This document shows positions 12,016-24,654 of a DNA stretch of 64,000 nucleotides, piece after piece. The stretch is from NCBI GenBank assembly GCA_965153455.1, contig OZ234495.1:20828875-20892874 (forward strand), given 5' to 3'. The notes beneath the pieces were generated by a model. It searched no databases. It saw only the letters and a list, made by a program, of their open reading frames with translations, and was not told the DNA's origin. The position numbers were made by a program, and so were the translations under genes. Positions within the stretch are counted from its first letter, which is position 1. Each line of letters opens with the position of its first letter. The stretch is from Sphagnum compactum. Taxonomy: Eukaryota > Bryophyta > Sphagnopsida > Sphagnales.

Positions 12016-15000
12016 CTTTTGGTGTCGAGGAACTCTGGGTTGGCTTTCGTTTAGTCTTCCCACCTCTGGGTGCTTCACCATCATCATCCTCATCAAAGTC
12101 AAATGCACTGATCGTGTTCACAGGACTCTTTGCCTCAAGGAATTTTGCCTCCAAATTGTTGGGTTTACCCTCTTTTGAAACACCTTTCTTCCCTGATTTT
12201 GACGAGGATTGCTTTTTCCTGCAAAAGTGTCTTCAGTTGTTATTAAAAACCAAGCACAAGGACCTGTACTGTGTCTTACAGTGTGCATGACAAGGAGAGT
12301 GTAGCAGTTCCCTTTTGACTTATCATGACTACCAACAGTGGGTGTACCAAAAAAAGCATAGAGGAATCTGCTCAAAGATTGGGGCAAAAAATATATAAAA
12401 ATTGCATCCTGAGTTGAGCTTGCATTTCCAGAAGCAAAGGGAAGATTCTATCATCACATCAGATAAAGAAGGTTTAGGTCAATGGTATCCTCATTATAAG
12501 CTACAACAAGCATGTGAGTTTCAGGTTCATGTCATTTTAGATTGCCCCTGTACAAAGCAAGCCAACAAACAATGCAGTTTAGGGTTTAGGGTTGAGATAA
12601 CCATAACGAAGAGGGGATTTGAGCAGTGGAAGAAGCACATACACTTTGTCAGATGGTCTTTGCACATCCTCTTGCTGTGCCAATGCCTTAGCCTTGGTGA
12701 GTTCTTTTCTGGAGAGACAGCCAAGAACATTCAAGAGACAGAGACACAGGGAAGAAATGATAGATAATGGTTTCTGAAACACTTTAAAGAAGGAAGTAAT
12801 GATGGCTCATCAACATCCAAAGACTGTTCAATCTCGTCAACATACAAAGGCAAGCACAAAAAAAAAACTAGGGTGCAAAAGTGAGAGATGGGTACAGTGG
12901 CACTGGAGCCCATGCAGGAGTTGGTGATGCATCTGGAGGATTCTGTAACAGAACAGTAAGTGTTATCAGCACCTTTGGTTTTGATTCTTTTGTGAGTGAC
13001 AGTAAGAGTTCCCTCATATCTGATGAACACTAAAAGATAACAGAGCTACAACATTTACTGTGACTCATAATGCACGTGTCAAATCCTAAAGCAGCAGATG
13101 AGATCCAAGTGTGAAGGTCAAAGGATTTCATGTCTATTACTGATACAATCAACCCATACCCAGAACAGCTCACCTTCACAGGTCTTTGTTTCTTGGTTAT
13201 CAGCTCCCACCGCTCCTGAACCAGATCAAGAATTTCTTGTTCTCCATCATCATAGAGTACCTTAAGAGATGCAAATCAATAAAGCCAGATGATGAGACCA
13301 CTGAAACACGAAAGAGGATGATAACTCTTATGCAATGACAAGAAAGTCAAAAGGCTAGGGATACAAAAGAACTCTCAAGTCATGAAAGTTTACAAGCTGA
13401 AAAGGTTGGGGATTTCAGCTCATGCTGATAATATGTCATCTTTCCTGTAAGGCTTGTTGCCTTTACGACAACAGCTGATTGCTATAAGAGAACCCAATTT
13501 CTGAGTTTTGAGGGAATGTGGAGCAGACCCATAACACAACTGAAACAAACACTTCAAGGATGCAACTTTTACAGGAGAAATAAAATGGTCCCATTCTTAC
13601 CTTGTGTTTCTTCTTTTTGGCATTATAAGATACCACCTCCCCCTTGTAGAACCTGGCAGGTTGTATCATCAATTAAGAAACCGCTTCAGCTCAATTACTA
13701 TTCTTCAACGAAAGTGCGCAGAAAATGGGTTAATAGCAAGATCACGAGGTTTTTCCTTTTGAAGTATGGAAATGAAGTTCCTGTACCTTATGATTTTGAC
13801 ACTGAACATGTTTTTTCCTGGAGGGTATAGGATGATGGACAGCTGAGCCAGGCAGACATTTCCACTCACCTGCGATCAAGTGGCCACCAGACCTTGATGC
13901 CGCATCCAACAAGACCCTCATCTCCTCCTCTGTCTGCTACACTCTTCCAAGCAGGGCTCTATCCATCCCATGTCCAGGGCCACAAGGGAGGAGTAGAATT
14001 CTCTTTTTAGCACAAACCCATTCCAGGATCCAAAACACAAGTTTCTCTGGTGACATATGACATGCCAGAGAAAACCATTCAAGGAACTTGTGAACAGACT
14101 CATTGTTCTCAATCAAATTGTCATAACAGTTTGAACCCTTGTGTGCGGATCTATTAAGTGAATAGTGCAGTTCACGAAAGCTGAACAAGTCTATACCTGT
14201 AACTTGGGAAAGGAGAAACTAACCTTTTGTGCACTTGATGTTGCCTTTTCATCACCACTAGAGAGCTCCCTGCCAGCAACATTGATGGAGCCCTTGGGTT
14301 GCCCAGCTTTTCGTCTTGTGAAGACATGAGTCTCTTTGTCTTTCTCTCCAGCTTTTTTTTCATCCCCACCAGAAGGATACGTGATTTCCTTTCCCCCTGA
14401 ACCACCCTTGGGACGCCCTGCTTTGTGCTTTGGAGTTTGGTCACCACCCTCTTCCTTTTCCTCCTGTTTGCCACCTTTCCCACTAGACACACGCCTGCTT
14501 TCCTTTTTGCCAGAGGCCTTTGCATGCCCTGGTTTGGACTTTGGGGTGAGATTTTCCTCAGTATCCATATCGCCATCCTTATCATGACCACTAAATACAT
14601 ACTTGATACCCTTGTCGACTGAGTTCTTGGGTAACTTGTGTTTGGACTTGGGGGGGCTGACATCAAGCTCCTGCTGATTTCTGCCATTGTTCACATCTTC
14701 ATCCAATACCTCCCCCTTCTTGCTTGAGTTCTCAGGAAGCCCTCGTTTGCGCTTTCGATCAACATTCTCTTCCCGACTCTTGTGAGCTTTTCCATCACCA
14801 ACAGGCAGTTTTCTCTTACTACCCTGTCCAGGTTTACGCTTTGTAGAGAGGTTTTCCACCAGATCCTTTTCGTGCTCCTTTTCGTCTGATTGCTGTGGCG
14901 TCTGATCAACATCCTGATCATCTTCACCACCCTCCTCTTCATCTTTCTTGTCTTCACTTGACAGCTCTCCGACATGATTCTTGCTCGAACCCTCTGGAAG

Positions 15001-18000
15001 ACGTGTACGCTTTGCAGGGAGGTTCTCATCCTGGTCTTCTCTATCATTTTCCATTGTTTCCTTTCCAGGCTCTGTTTCTCCATCTGTCTCATTTCGAGGC
15101 GTAGCCCCAGCAGCATTTCCTTCACCAAAGCTGACTGGGCGCCCACGTTTGCGCTTTGTATGAAGGCTCCCCTCTTGGTCCTTCTCCTCTCCTGCATCCT
15201 TCAAAGATAGTTTTTGAGGCAACGTCTCTTCCCGACCACCACCCTTCTCAGTGTCCTTCCCTCTGGTACTTTCTGGGTCTGTTTGTCCATCCTTTTCAAC
15301 TTCAAGAGTGACTGTCTTCTTAGCATCCTTCTTGCCAGAGCCCCTGGTGTGCCTGCGTTTTGGCTTCCTCCCTGAGCCCTTGGGTCGCCCACGCTTTTGC
15401 TTAGCAGAAAGGAAGTTCACCTGCTGATCATCCCCTCCCCCCTCTTCTTCATCTTCAACTTCACCTGTATCTGACTTCTGGGTTTTCTCTTTGTCTTCCT
15501 CCTTGCCTTGCTCAGACTCTAGTGGTTTAGGGTTTAGGGTGTCTGGTCTCTGAGGAATCACACCTTCATCATCTTCTTGCCCATCCTTGCTATCCTCTTT
15601 GCTGTCCTTTACCCCAATCTCCACCTTAGTTTCTTCCTCAGCTTGGTCATCAACTCTTTCCTGCTTGTGACCTTCTGACCCATCCTCGTGATCTACTCCT
15701 GCATCTTCCTCTTTCTGGCTCAGTCCCTTCTCCTCATCCTCATGACTGTTTGCTTCATCAGCAACCTGGAGGTCTCCAAGTCCACCCTTGTTGGTGGTGC
15801 CTTCTACCACAGTTACCTCCTTATTGTCATCTTCTACAGTTACCTCCTTATGGTCATCTTTTACATTCCCCTCCTGATCATCTGTGTCCTTGCTATCACC
15901 AGCATCATTTACTTTCTGAGACCCATCGAATGTTTGGCCATCCTCCTTGTGGTCCAGGTCCAAGTCTAGTCCAGCAGGCTTCTCTTCAATCTCACCCTTG
16001 TGAGGATCCTTTACAGGACCCCCATCCTGGACCTGCAACCCATCTTCTTCATTACTCCTCTCATCCTCCACAGGGTCTTTCACCACATCCCCTTCAGAGT
16101 GCTTGGACCCATGATCACTGTTGTGATTTGTTGCATTCTCCATATTGTCTTCCGATTTGTCTCCAGCATGATCTCCCGTCCCATCCTTTGCAGGCTCCCT
16201 CCTTTCCTCACCCTCAACCTCATGGCCTGTTGTCACTTGCCTCTTCTCCACATGTTGCTGCTGCACCCCACCATCATCTTTCTCATGGTCTCTCACTTCC
16301 TGCTCCTCAGGATCCTCTACTTTGTCAACCACCTGAGCTTCAATCTCATCTTCTTTGTCCTGCATTCCATCCTTTGCTGCATCCTCTTCATCAATCTTTG
16401 CTTCTTCATTCTCATTGTCTTTTGATTCAGCCACCACATTGTGCTGGACTTCAGCACCGTCCTCCTTAATGTCCTGCACTTTTTCCTTCACATGAACCTG
16501 CAAATCATTCAGCTCATGATCATGCATCGCATCCTCATGGACCTCCTGGACTCTGTCCTGCTTGCCAGCATCCATCACATCCTCAACATCTTTGACTGTG
16601 TCATCCTTCTCATGATTGTTGTTGTTCACCTGGTGATGCTCTTCTTCACGTTCCTCTACTCCATCCTTTTCAGCTTCCTCCAGAACATCATCACTGCCAT
16701 CCTTCTTGTTGGAGCTGCCTTCAGGCTGCCCACATTCAAGCTGTGGAGGAAGATTCTTGTCTTGCTCCATTTCTCCATGCACCATGCCAACTGCAACAGA
16801 CATTTTCTTAGGACCTATCATCTTGCCAGTGGTTTTCATCCTGCCAGAACTAGGCTTCTTCTTGGCAGAGCCTTTCGGGCGCCCACGTTTGCGCTTTTCA
16901 GGGACATTTTCCTCCTGCTCCTTTTCTTCTTCTTCTTCATCCTCCAATGGGTCCTTTCCTGATGATGCGGTTTCAACACCTGAGGCACCTTTTGCCATGA
17001 CATTGTTGTCATGGTCACCCCCTTTGTGGTTCACCTCATCTACTGCTTCCTTTTCATCTTCAGACAAAACTTCTCCATCACCAACCGCTTGTCCCTGCTT
17101 CTGGCCTTTTGGACTAGACTGCTGACAGTGTATACAAAAGCACCCAACACAACTCATCAAAGAGACAGTAAGAGACATCAAAGCAACTTCTTGACAGTGC
17201 AAATCAAGCCCAAAAAATGATCAACTGTAAGTTCCTGAGCCACATAAAATCATGAAAAGCTCAAGGGAGATCTTTCTAAGTAGACAATTGATTCTTGCAC
17301 CCTTTTCTTCTTGCCTCTGGAGATGAATGAAGGAAAGATGTAACATACTTGCAGGCTTTTGTGAAGAATATCCCTGCTGCTGTGGTCTTCCTCCTCCTGG
17401 ACACAGAACTCTTGTTCAGCTGTTGCCTCCAATTTGCTGCCATACCAAGCAAGACCCACAACCATCAGAAGACCAATAACACTGCCCATGCACCAGGTCA
17501 AGTGATAGTTTCCTTAAAATGCTTGAACTGCATTTGTGTCCCACTGCAATTGCATGGTCACACAGGAGGTCATCATCTCTATTGACTCTTACAAGCACCC
17601 CCAGCAATAGATCACCAGAGCAGTTTGTAGACTGCAAAACCGAACTGCATACAAAACTTGAGATTGCAGGAGGATGCAATGGATGAAACCAGCAACTTCC
17701 AAAACTAAACCCTAAACTGCAATATGCTCTTTGCAAAGTGTAAAATCACAATATGAGAGAGGCCAGTGTCTCTGTGAACCATGATGACCCAAAACATTTT
17801 GAGAGACTTTCAAGTGATGGAAGAAATTGCTTGTAGTTAGCACTCATTCATTCATGGAACTATCATAGTGAGAGAAATGATCTGTGATTGACTCAAACCC
17901 TACCTGCTAACCTCAGATCCAGCCATGCCTTCACGGAAAGAGCTCCCAGCCTTATTAGAGATGATCTTTAACACACCCTTTCTAATGAATTCCTTGTCAT

Positions 18001-21000
18001 CCTTGGCCAACAATTCCAATTTCTCCTTCAGATCTTCCATAAGTGTTGGGCAATAGGCAGCAACTTCCTGCAGGAAATGGGTGTGAAATGTGACGTTAGT
18101 ATGCTTTTCACTTAGGAAGTAGAAGCACCTCCACAGCTAGCATTTCAAGCACCCATTCATACCACGAACAACTTTATAAGTTGGCAGGAGGAGGAGGCCT
18201 CCAGGTATCTTGAGGATCTATTCGAACACAGCCCAATTCATCCCAGGTCAGTATGTGTTCACCTAGCCCTGTAAAACCCTAAATCCTACAGTCCAACATA
18301 CCTACCATATCTCATCAAGCAACCTTCACATGTTGACAGATGGAAAGCCTCTAGGGGTCTTGTGTGCATATATACTATAGGAACATGGCCAATCTATCAG
18401 GCTAGAAAAAAAATTAAAATTTCAACTTAGGAAAGATAAAAAGCCAGTACCCCTAGCAGATCAAGAGTTGATATTGTTTGCTCTTTTGTGGCTGAATCTT
18501 TGTTGATGAGAATCTCCTGTAAAAAAGCATGAGCATGCTCCCTACTGAACACGGAATATGCACACTTGGTGGCTAATGTTTTCAAGAAGTTGTGTTGTGG
18601 ATGATCCTCCCCTATCTTCTTCAATAGTTCCGCCTGCACCTCCCCCCATCAGACAAGCCATTAGATTTTTCATAAGCTCATTTTCCAGAAATACTGGAAA
18701 TATTTTCAAGCCTACAAGTCATGTATGAGAGAAGCGATGTAGAAACAGAACTGTAAGCTTGAAATTTATTTATTTCTCGTCTGCATCATCTCACCAGAAA
18801 AGAATTTATGACTGACAGCACTGATGTATCACTCAACACCAAACCCTCTTGGATTTGGCATTGAATTGACGGAGATATTGATGGCAGGACAAACTCTTTA
18901 TTACCACTCCTGGAAGAAGCTCAAAGGAGCCTGCATATAAGGTAGGAAACCTACACGAACTGTGTGTGCATGAGCAGTAGTGGTGCTTGGATCCAGCAAA
19001 GAGGAAAGCTCCTTGAAAACAGCAACATCACTCATGTCATGAAGCTTCTTCAGCTCTTCCTCTGCTTTTTTTGGATCTGCAAACTGCTGAGCAATCGTGG
19101 CAAAGGTGCTCTGCAACCTCTTCTGAAAATCTGGTGTGTCCTTTTCCTGCACAATTCATGCTTTGTCATGGGCTGTATCTCTTATGCACAAGTGGTTAGA
19201 TGAGAGAACCTGCAAGTGTCCCTTTCGTTTCTTGTTTTCAGCATTGAATCACAACTTGCAGCCAGCTGATTCATAACCTTTTCTGACAAAATCTAGTAAA
19301 GCAATCCATGCCTGACCCACAAAGACTTCAGCTAAAGAAAGATAATTGAGCTAGAATGGCATGAGCAGTGTAAGATGTAGAAAGGTTCGGAGAGGTGTTT
19401 TTTTAACAACAAAGAGTTGACTCGCACCTTGGCTGTCCGTAGCTCAGAAAGGTAGACCACCATCTCCAACTGCAATCTGTGTGGACACCACCCAAGATGC
19501 AAATCCACACAAACATCCTCATCAACCCTCCATTGCCCTCTCATTTCTTGAAATACTTTATGCAATTGCAGTATTTCAATTGTGGCGTTTGTGACCCCTA
19601 ATTTTCCAGCCACTCTTCAATGTTACTTTTACCTTTTGTGACCTCATCTCTTTCCAGAGTCTGAAGGGATGCAAGGATCACATGACAATTACACTGACCC
19701 CAAAAAAACACTCTATCAATAGAATAGGCCTTTTCGATAACTCCTCACCTTTGCTTGTGTGACAAAATATGTTGAAGGGTGATCTTATCCTGCTCATCAA
19801 ACAAGGAGAAAAAGGTGATCCAGTGTTTCGCCTGCTCCTCCACAGGCAAGTCTGCATCAAAAAGCTCCTCGAAAATTGCAATCTCCAGATCCAGTAGTCT
19901 GCCCAACAACCCAGAACATTCCAAACCCTGTGGGCTAATACTCATTCTCTTCAACTGCAGAACACACTACTTTACAGCCAAATATGGCACCTTATGTCCT
20001 TTAAAAATTGTCAGGAGATTGACTTTAACCACCAATGGAAAATACAGCAATGGATCCAAATTAGATGACGGGCTAGCCCTACAAGACATCAGCCCCGGAT
20101 GCTGAAATGAAGGTTTAAAAAAATGGGTATCAAGGTCTTGACCTCAAAACCATTCATTCATTGACTCCACCAGTTCACTGTACAGTAAATTTTGGATGAA
20201 GAAAAGTCAAAACATGCCAGTTTGGCTCAGCAAAATGGTTTTGACGCAGCAATTTTGCACAGGATGCTGAGGCTGGCAGAAGGCACAGCAAAGCTTAACA
20301 CCTGCTGTTGATTGGCTACATGATTTGATTGGTCCAGATGGGTTTCTATTAGTACTCTCCCACCTTTTCAAGTCCCAGTTTCAGTTTTATGGATGAGGTT
20401 GGAAAAAAGTAAATAACTAATCTTTGAAGAGAGAAATATTGTTGCAGGGCCACATACTGAGCATGGGTGGAGCTGCTCTCAGTATAACATATCATACAAG
20501 AGCTAATGGTAGCAGAGCAATGGTGAGTAACTTTCATCAATGAGTCTGACTTCAGATGCTAGTTTATGATGAAAAGTACAGTAATTTAAAGGAAAAATAG
20601 ACCAGCACTCCTCAGTCCATAGAGAAATATTCAAACTCACTTGAAATCATCTGCAGCCCCCTTCCCATAGCAGCAGCGTAAGATTTTACTAGGTATCCAC
20701 TCAAACTCGTCATGGACAGCCTTGAAACCTTTGAAGGATTTTGTGCAGTAGCTTCGATAAACACTTGCCAACTTAAGTAGAGTTTCTTTTCCTATTGATG
20801 TCTGCATGGCCAGATTCATCACCCAATACTGGATGTAAGAGGCACCTTGTAAAAGAAACACAAAAACACAATTGTCCTATGCACTCATCCTTTTGTTGAG
20901 GCTCCTCAAAAACAGCAACATCACTCAATTGCATCAGGCTTGCATTCATCCTTCTCTTGAGGCTTGGCATCTATCAGAACAGCAGAGCAGATGACGAGCA

Positions 21001-24000
21001 ATTCATGAGTGATTGATACAAAACAGCTGCTGTAAGAATCTGGTTAGGTGGGATATTGGGCCAACCTTGGTATCCTGAAGACAGTCACCAACTTTCTGTA
21101 GGATACCAGGGGGATTAAAGTTCAGATCAGTTCTTGCAAAATCACATATGATATTCATCACTGAAATGCGCACTCCGTCATCAAAGTGAAGAAGCTGATC
21201 ACCCAGTGCAACTGCACATTCCAATGCCATAACCACACTTCAGTATTAGGCCCTAAAAGCTAAGGATGGAGTTCTATCATAGGCACAAATCACAACAAGA
21301 CACATAAAACCCTAATTCTCTCCTGGAACTGGAAAAAGTGCTTGTATATAATACAGCCACTGCACTTCGAGCCAAAGTCTCTACTAACTTACTGACAGAA
21401 AGAATCCTGATGAGACATATCTATGAGACTGCAAAGAAACTCCACAATAATACTTTGAATGTAGCTGTTGTAACAGTTCCAGCAAAACCAAAACTAACAC
21501 AACAAGAAATAAGTCAAGTCATAACCTTCTGAGTGTCACTTGCAAACTATCTATCAGAAACATCACTGTCAACACAAAAGTATGTGTCCCAAGGTTCTGT
21601 CACCTTTCTGGAAGCACTGGGACGACTCAGTCATGATGTTACCTAGCACTAAAGGGAGATAGCTAATCAAAGCAGTCACTAGTCCATCCTCATTCAAGCT
21701 GCAATGACAACCCACCAAGAATTTCGGATGTCTCCACACCAGACGAATTCATTGTCTCCAGACATGCTTTTGCACAGTTGACAGCAGCAATTTGAACATC
21801 CGCATCTTCATCATTCAGCCTCTTCAGAAACTCTGAGAAAAGCTGCTGATATCCGTTGGCCACTTGCCGATCTGGCAAAGCGAACATCCGCCCCAGGAGC
21901 ATTGTTGCCTTCAAGCGTACAGTAACTTGATTTGACTGAAGCACCCCATCCAGAGTCCCAAAAACACAATCCACTATGCTATAATCTCTGTAACATTTGC
22001 AGGCCGGCAAAGCCTTCACAGTGCATCCCACCACTTCATGAAGGCAAATCACAAAATTGTCTGAACCAAATCCCCTGATGCCTATTACTGGACAAAAATG
22101 ATGCACACATACCCATGCAACTCTTTTCCTGAATAAAGGACAAAACCCTAAAGCCTAGGAGACAAAAGATTCAAGAGAACTAAAGCACCAAACTTTCTTG
22201 CCTTTCAATAACACACAGTCTGGATATAGTGCATACCACAAGTTCCTCTTTGAGATAGGGTAGGACATCCAGTAGCATCTGGGGAGCACAACTGTAAATC
22301 TCATAGATGATCTCATGATAGTCCTTTTTGAGCCCAGTTTGTAAGCCTCTACCCTCCAATATCACAAGAGTCAAAAAGTCCCGCACATATGGCTTCAGGT
22401 TGTCTGCACAATTCTCCACAACTGCCACTGCCAGCTTGTGTCCAGCTTCTGATACACCCTGCTCAAAACAGGGTTGATAACAGATATATAGAATGAGTAG
22501 TACTAGTATATGCAGATTACAAATCTTTCAGATGACAACAATCAGCTAAGCGAAATCTGCTGCACCCACAAGAACAGAGTTTGTTCCGGTCACTCTCCGA
22601 GACTAGTTCTGTGCTGCAAACTGATGGAAACCAGCTGAATGTAACAGACTTGGGTCATTCACAATACCTCTTTTTGCCTCAGAAGATTGTTGAGGATAAT
22701 CTCCAAGATCTGTGGTGAAACCTGCTCACCCTCCTCGATGACTAACGATAAGACATTTCGCATTGCAAGAAACACATGTTCTGGATGCTTGTCACTGCAT
22801 TTGCAGAAAGATGTTATTGCCACGGGTGACATGCAACTTCTTGTCCTTGATATGAGCAGTGAACCTAGATCTAACATAAGAACTACAGAAAAAGAAAGAA
22901 AAAGAAAAAACAAACCTATCCCACTGACCATCTAATCAAGGGCAGCACAAGCTACAAACACATTCATGGAATATTTGTATTCCAGAAGGTAGTTGTAAGA
23001 TTTTCTTCTGAGATGCCCCTACTTCTTAAATTTCTGATGAAACTTCTGATGAGGTCAAGGGTGAGAAGTTAACCTGGCAGTGGTAAAGAAGATCCGAAAC
23101 ATTTCTGTGATGAGGTCGTCACATTCAAGATCCAGCATGACAACACATGACCGGACCTTTGCAACCGTCTCCAGAATATTCACCCTGCTGGAGAAGAAAG
23201 GGCTGTCCACATCATCCAGCGCTCGGAAGATGTCCACAATCAACTGGAAAATTTCCTGTAGAGAATATTTTACCATCAGTGAGAGAACAAACTGACTGCA
23301 GGAGTGTTGTCCCACATAACTGAAACCTAATGAAGAAACCCAACACCATACATGCATATGGAAAAGAACTCAGAGTTGGTTGTTGAAGCTTGTGCACAGA
23401 AGAAACAAACATAACAAAGCACAAACATACCTTCAAGCAATCATCACCGTAAGGGGCATCTGGTGCAACAATTCTCATGATTTCACTAATGCAGAGGGCC
23501 ACAAGCAGCCCGACATCCTTGTCTTTATGTCGCAGTAAAGCTGGGTCTACAAGCGCATCTACACATGCCTTCATTGCAAAGATTGTGCTTGATGGTGGTG
23601 ACTGCTGCACCTCTTCTAGCATGGTTGCAGCTTTCTGGGAAAAAACATAAGTGCATTCATGTCAGAAAGGAGAAAGATTCCACTAGCAGAAACAGACCGA
23701 TTCACACACCAGCTGAGGACCTTGAACAGGCTGTGAGTGCACATCAATAAATCTTATGATTGTTAAATGTTATATATGTTGGTCAACCCACAAAACAACT
23801 GCCAGCATCTGTGAGAAGGAAGGTCCCTGATTTTATTTCCCCCATTTCTTCAAGACTTAAGTACCACCCTCACTGACTACTCCAACAGAGCTACATAGTC
23901 CCTGAGACCCAAGGGACTAAGGCATGCAGACACCAGTGAAAGGACAGAAGGAACAACAAAGGGCAAACCAACAAATCCATGATAGATTGATATTCTGGCA

Positions 24001-24654
24001 GTCCGAATGCTTGCATCAACAATGACTTCAAGTTTATGCTAATCCCACAAAAGGTTGCCAAAACCCTAGAACGCCCTTTTTTTCAAAGCAGAATCAATAG
24101 GAGACAGAGACAAGCAATCAAAGAACATGAAGGGTCTCTGTGGTGGCAGACTATTATCATCATGTTCTTGACCACATTATACGATATAATCTTCCAGTGG
24201 GTGGGTGACAATTGTACACTCATCATAATAGTGACCGAAATCTCTGCTGAACATGAATTCTATTTTTTTGTCAAATCATTAAGTGTGCCACCCCAGCCCT
24301 TAATGTCGTGGAATGGTCTCACCCATATCCATTCTACTGAGTGACCCATCATTCCATTCTCGCCCTACTGGCATCACCTGGCACCTTACCCAACATAATG
24401 GGCAGGGACTTGGACATATGGAAGAAGTAGGTACAGGTCCCTTGTCTGTGCAGCAACAGCTGCTTTGAAACTGGGCTAAAAACCATGTGTGCATGCACCT
24501 ATCTATGTATGCAATTGGTAAGGAGGAATGGCACATTTGCAAGCATGCAGATTTTGAGCATTACCGGCAAGAGTGTCATGAGAGCCTCTTTGGATTTTGC
24601 CTTGGCCAGCTTCTGGCCAACAGATGCCAACTCCGTGTCCCTTTCCTCCGACAT
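12016..24654 (-). CDS. PDS5: PDS5-like sister chromatid cohesion protein with AT-hook region and Tudor domain
   Basis: PDS5 proteins bind cohesin and control its release, acetylation and dynamics on chromosomes in the nucleus. The start ATG is at 24,654-24,652. Phase-consistent exons (minus strand, high to low): 24654-24565, 23634-23431, 23255-23074, 22794-22668, 22458-22237, 21935-21716, 21211-21066, 20801-20641, 19898-19749, 19476-19428, 19146-18955, 18633-18451, 18067-17904, 17436-17349, 17121-14224, about 13916-13870, 13652-13601, 13260-13174. The first fourteen sum to 2,178 nt, coding 726 residues of HEAT-type repeat. Diagnostic segments are ILETVAKVRSCVVMLDLEC, FEWIPSKILRCCY, EEQAKHWITFFSLFD and VRLKATMLLGRMFALP, all typical of plant PDS5. 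Next come 966 residues of acidic/AT-hook sequence, then a Tudor domain. Further exons at about 12708-12643 and 12218-12016 encode lysine/serine-rich sequence. The link from 13174 to 12708 and the final stop are unresolved. The HEAT part is shorter than the roughly 1,100 residues of Arabidopsis PDS5A. Confidence 0.9.
13174..13916 (-). CDS. PDS5: PDS5 Tudor domain exons
   Basis: Three small exons (about 13916-13870, 13652-13601 and 13260-13174) join with phases 2 and 0 to give a Tudor fold. It begins LVGCGIKVWWPLDRR, continues FYKGEVVSYNAKKKKHK and ends VLYDDGEQEILDLVQERWEL. The aromatic and acidic positions (WWP, FY, SY, YDDGE, RWEL) match the Tudor domain of plant PDS5 proteins, which in this family reads chromatin marks. 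The acceptor of the first exon is uncertain: GATGAG|GGT keeps phase 0 with the preceding exon, but its AG lies just after other AGs. Confidence 0.88.
14224..17121 (-). CDS. PDS5: PDS5 exon 15: 966-codon acidic exon with repeated AT-hooks
   Basis: One uninterrupted exon of 2,898 nt (966 codons), bounded by a CAG acceptor at 17,122 and a GTTAGT donor at 14,223, with phase 0 on both sides. The first two thirds are dominated by Asp, Glu, Lys, Val and Gln with no predicted fold. AT-hook cores (K-R-x-R-G-R-P-K-G-S type) occur near 16,885, 15,391, 15,147 and 14,420. Decayed versions (GQPKGS, GLPENS, GHAKAS, KLPKNS, LPEGSS, GQPEGSS, GQGSKRK) lie near 14,304, 14,743, 14,532, 14,640, 15,006, 16,732 and 14,831. 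AT-hooks bind the minor groove of AT-rich DNA. Long plus-strand open frames here (for example 15,750-16,469) are antisense shadows. Confidence 0.9.
20195..20505 (+). repeat. Dispersed repeat, copy A (inside a PDS5 intron)
   Basis: This segment lies in the intron between PDS5 exons 8 and 9. It shares long stretches with 38,725-39,090 in the same orientation: CCAGTTTGGCTCAGCAAAAT, a GGCTGACA/GGCTGGCAGA block, GATTGGTCCAG, GGTTGGAAAAAAG and GGGCCACATACTGAGC. No coding capacity is visible. It is probably a non-autonomous transposon; I could not define its ends or target-site duplication. Confidence 0.75.

Noticed and set aside
12890-12965. A possible PDS5 exon reading NPPDASPTPAWAPVPLYPSL and then a stop
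   Set aside because: It would end the protein right after the Tudor domain, while clear lysine/serine-rich coding segments continue at 12,708-12,643 and 12,218-12,016. It may be an alternative last exon, but I cannot support it from sequence alone.
15750-16469. A 239-residue plus-strand open frame rich in Pro, His and Leu
   Set aside because: It lies antisense to the acidic part of the PDS5 exon. Long open frames on the opposite strand are expected from its GAT/GAG/AAG codon bias.
18955-18957. Alternative donors for PDS5 exon 11 (after GTTC at 18,957 or after CACACA)
   Set aside because: The donor GTAGGT after GTTCGT (exon ending 18,955) keeps phase 0 with exon 12 and gives the family's usual spacing between SLLD and the next helix.
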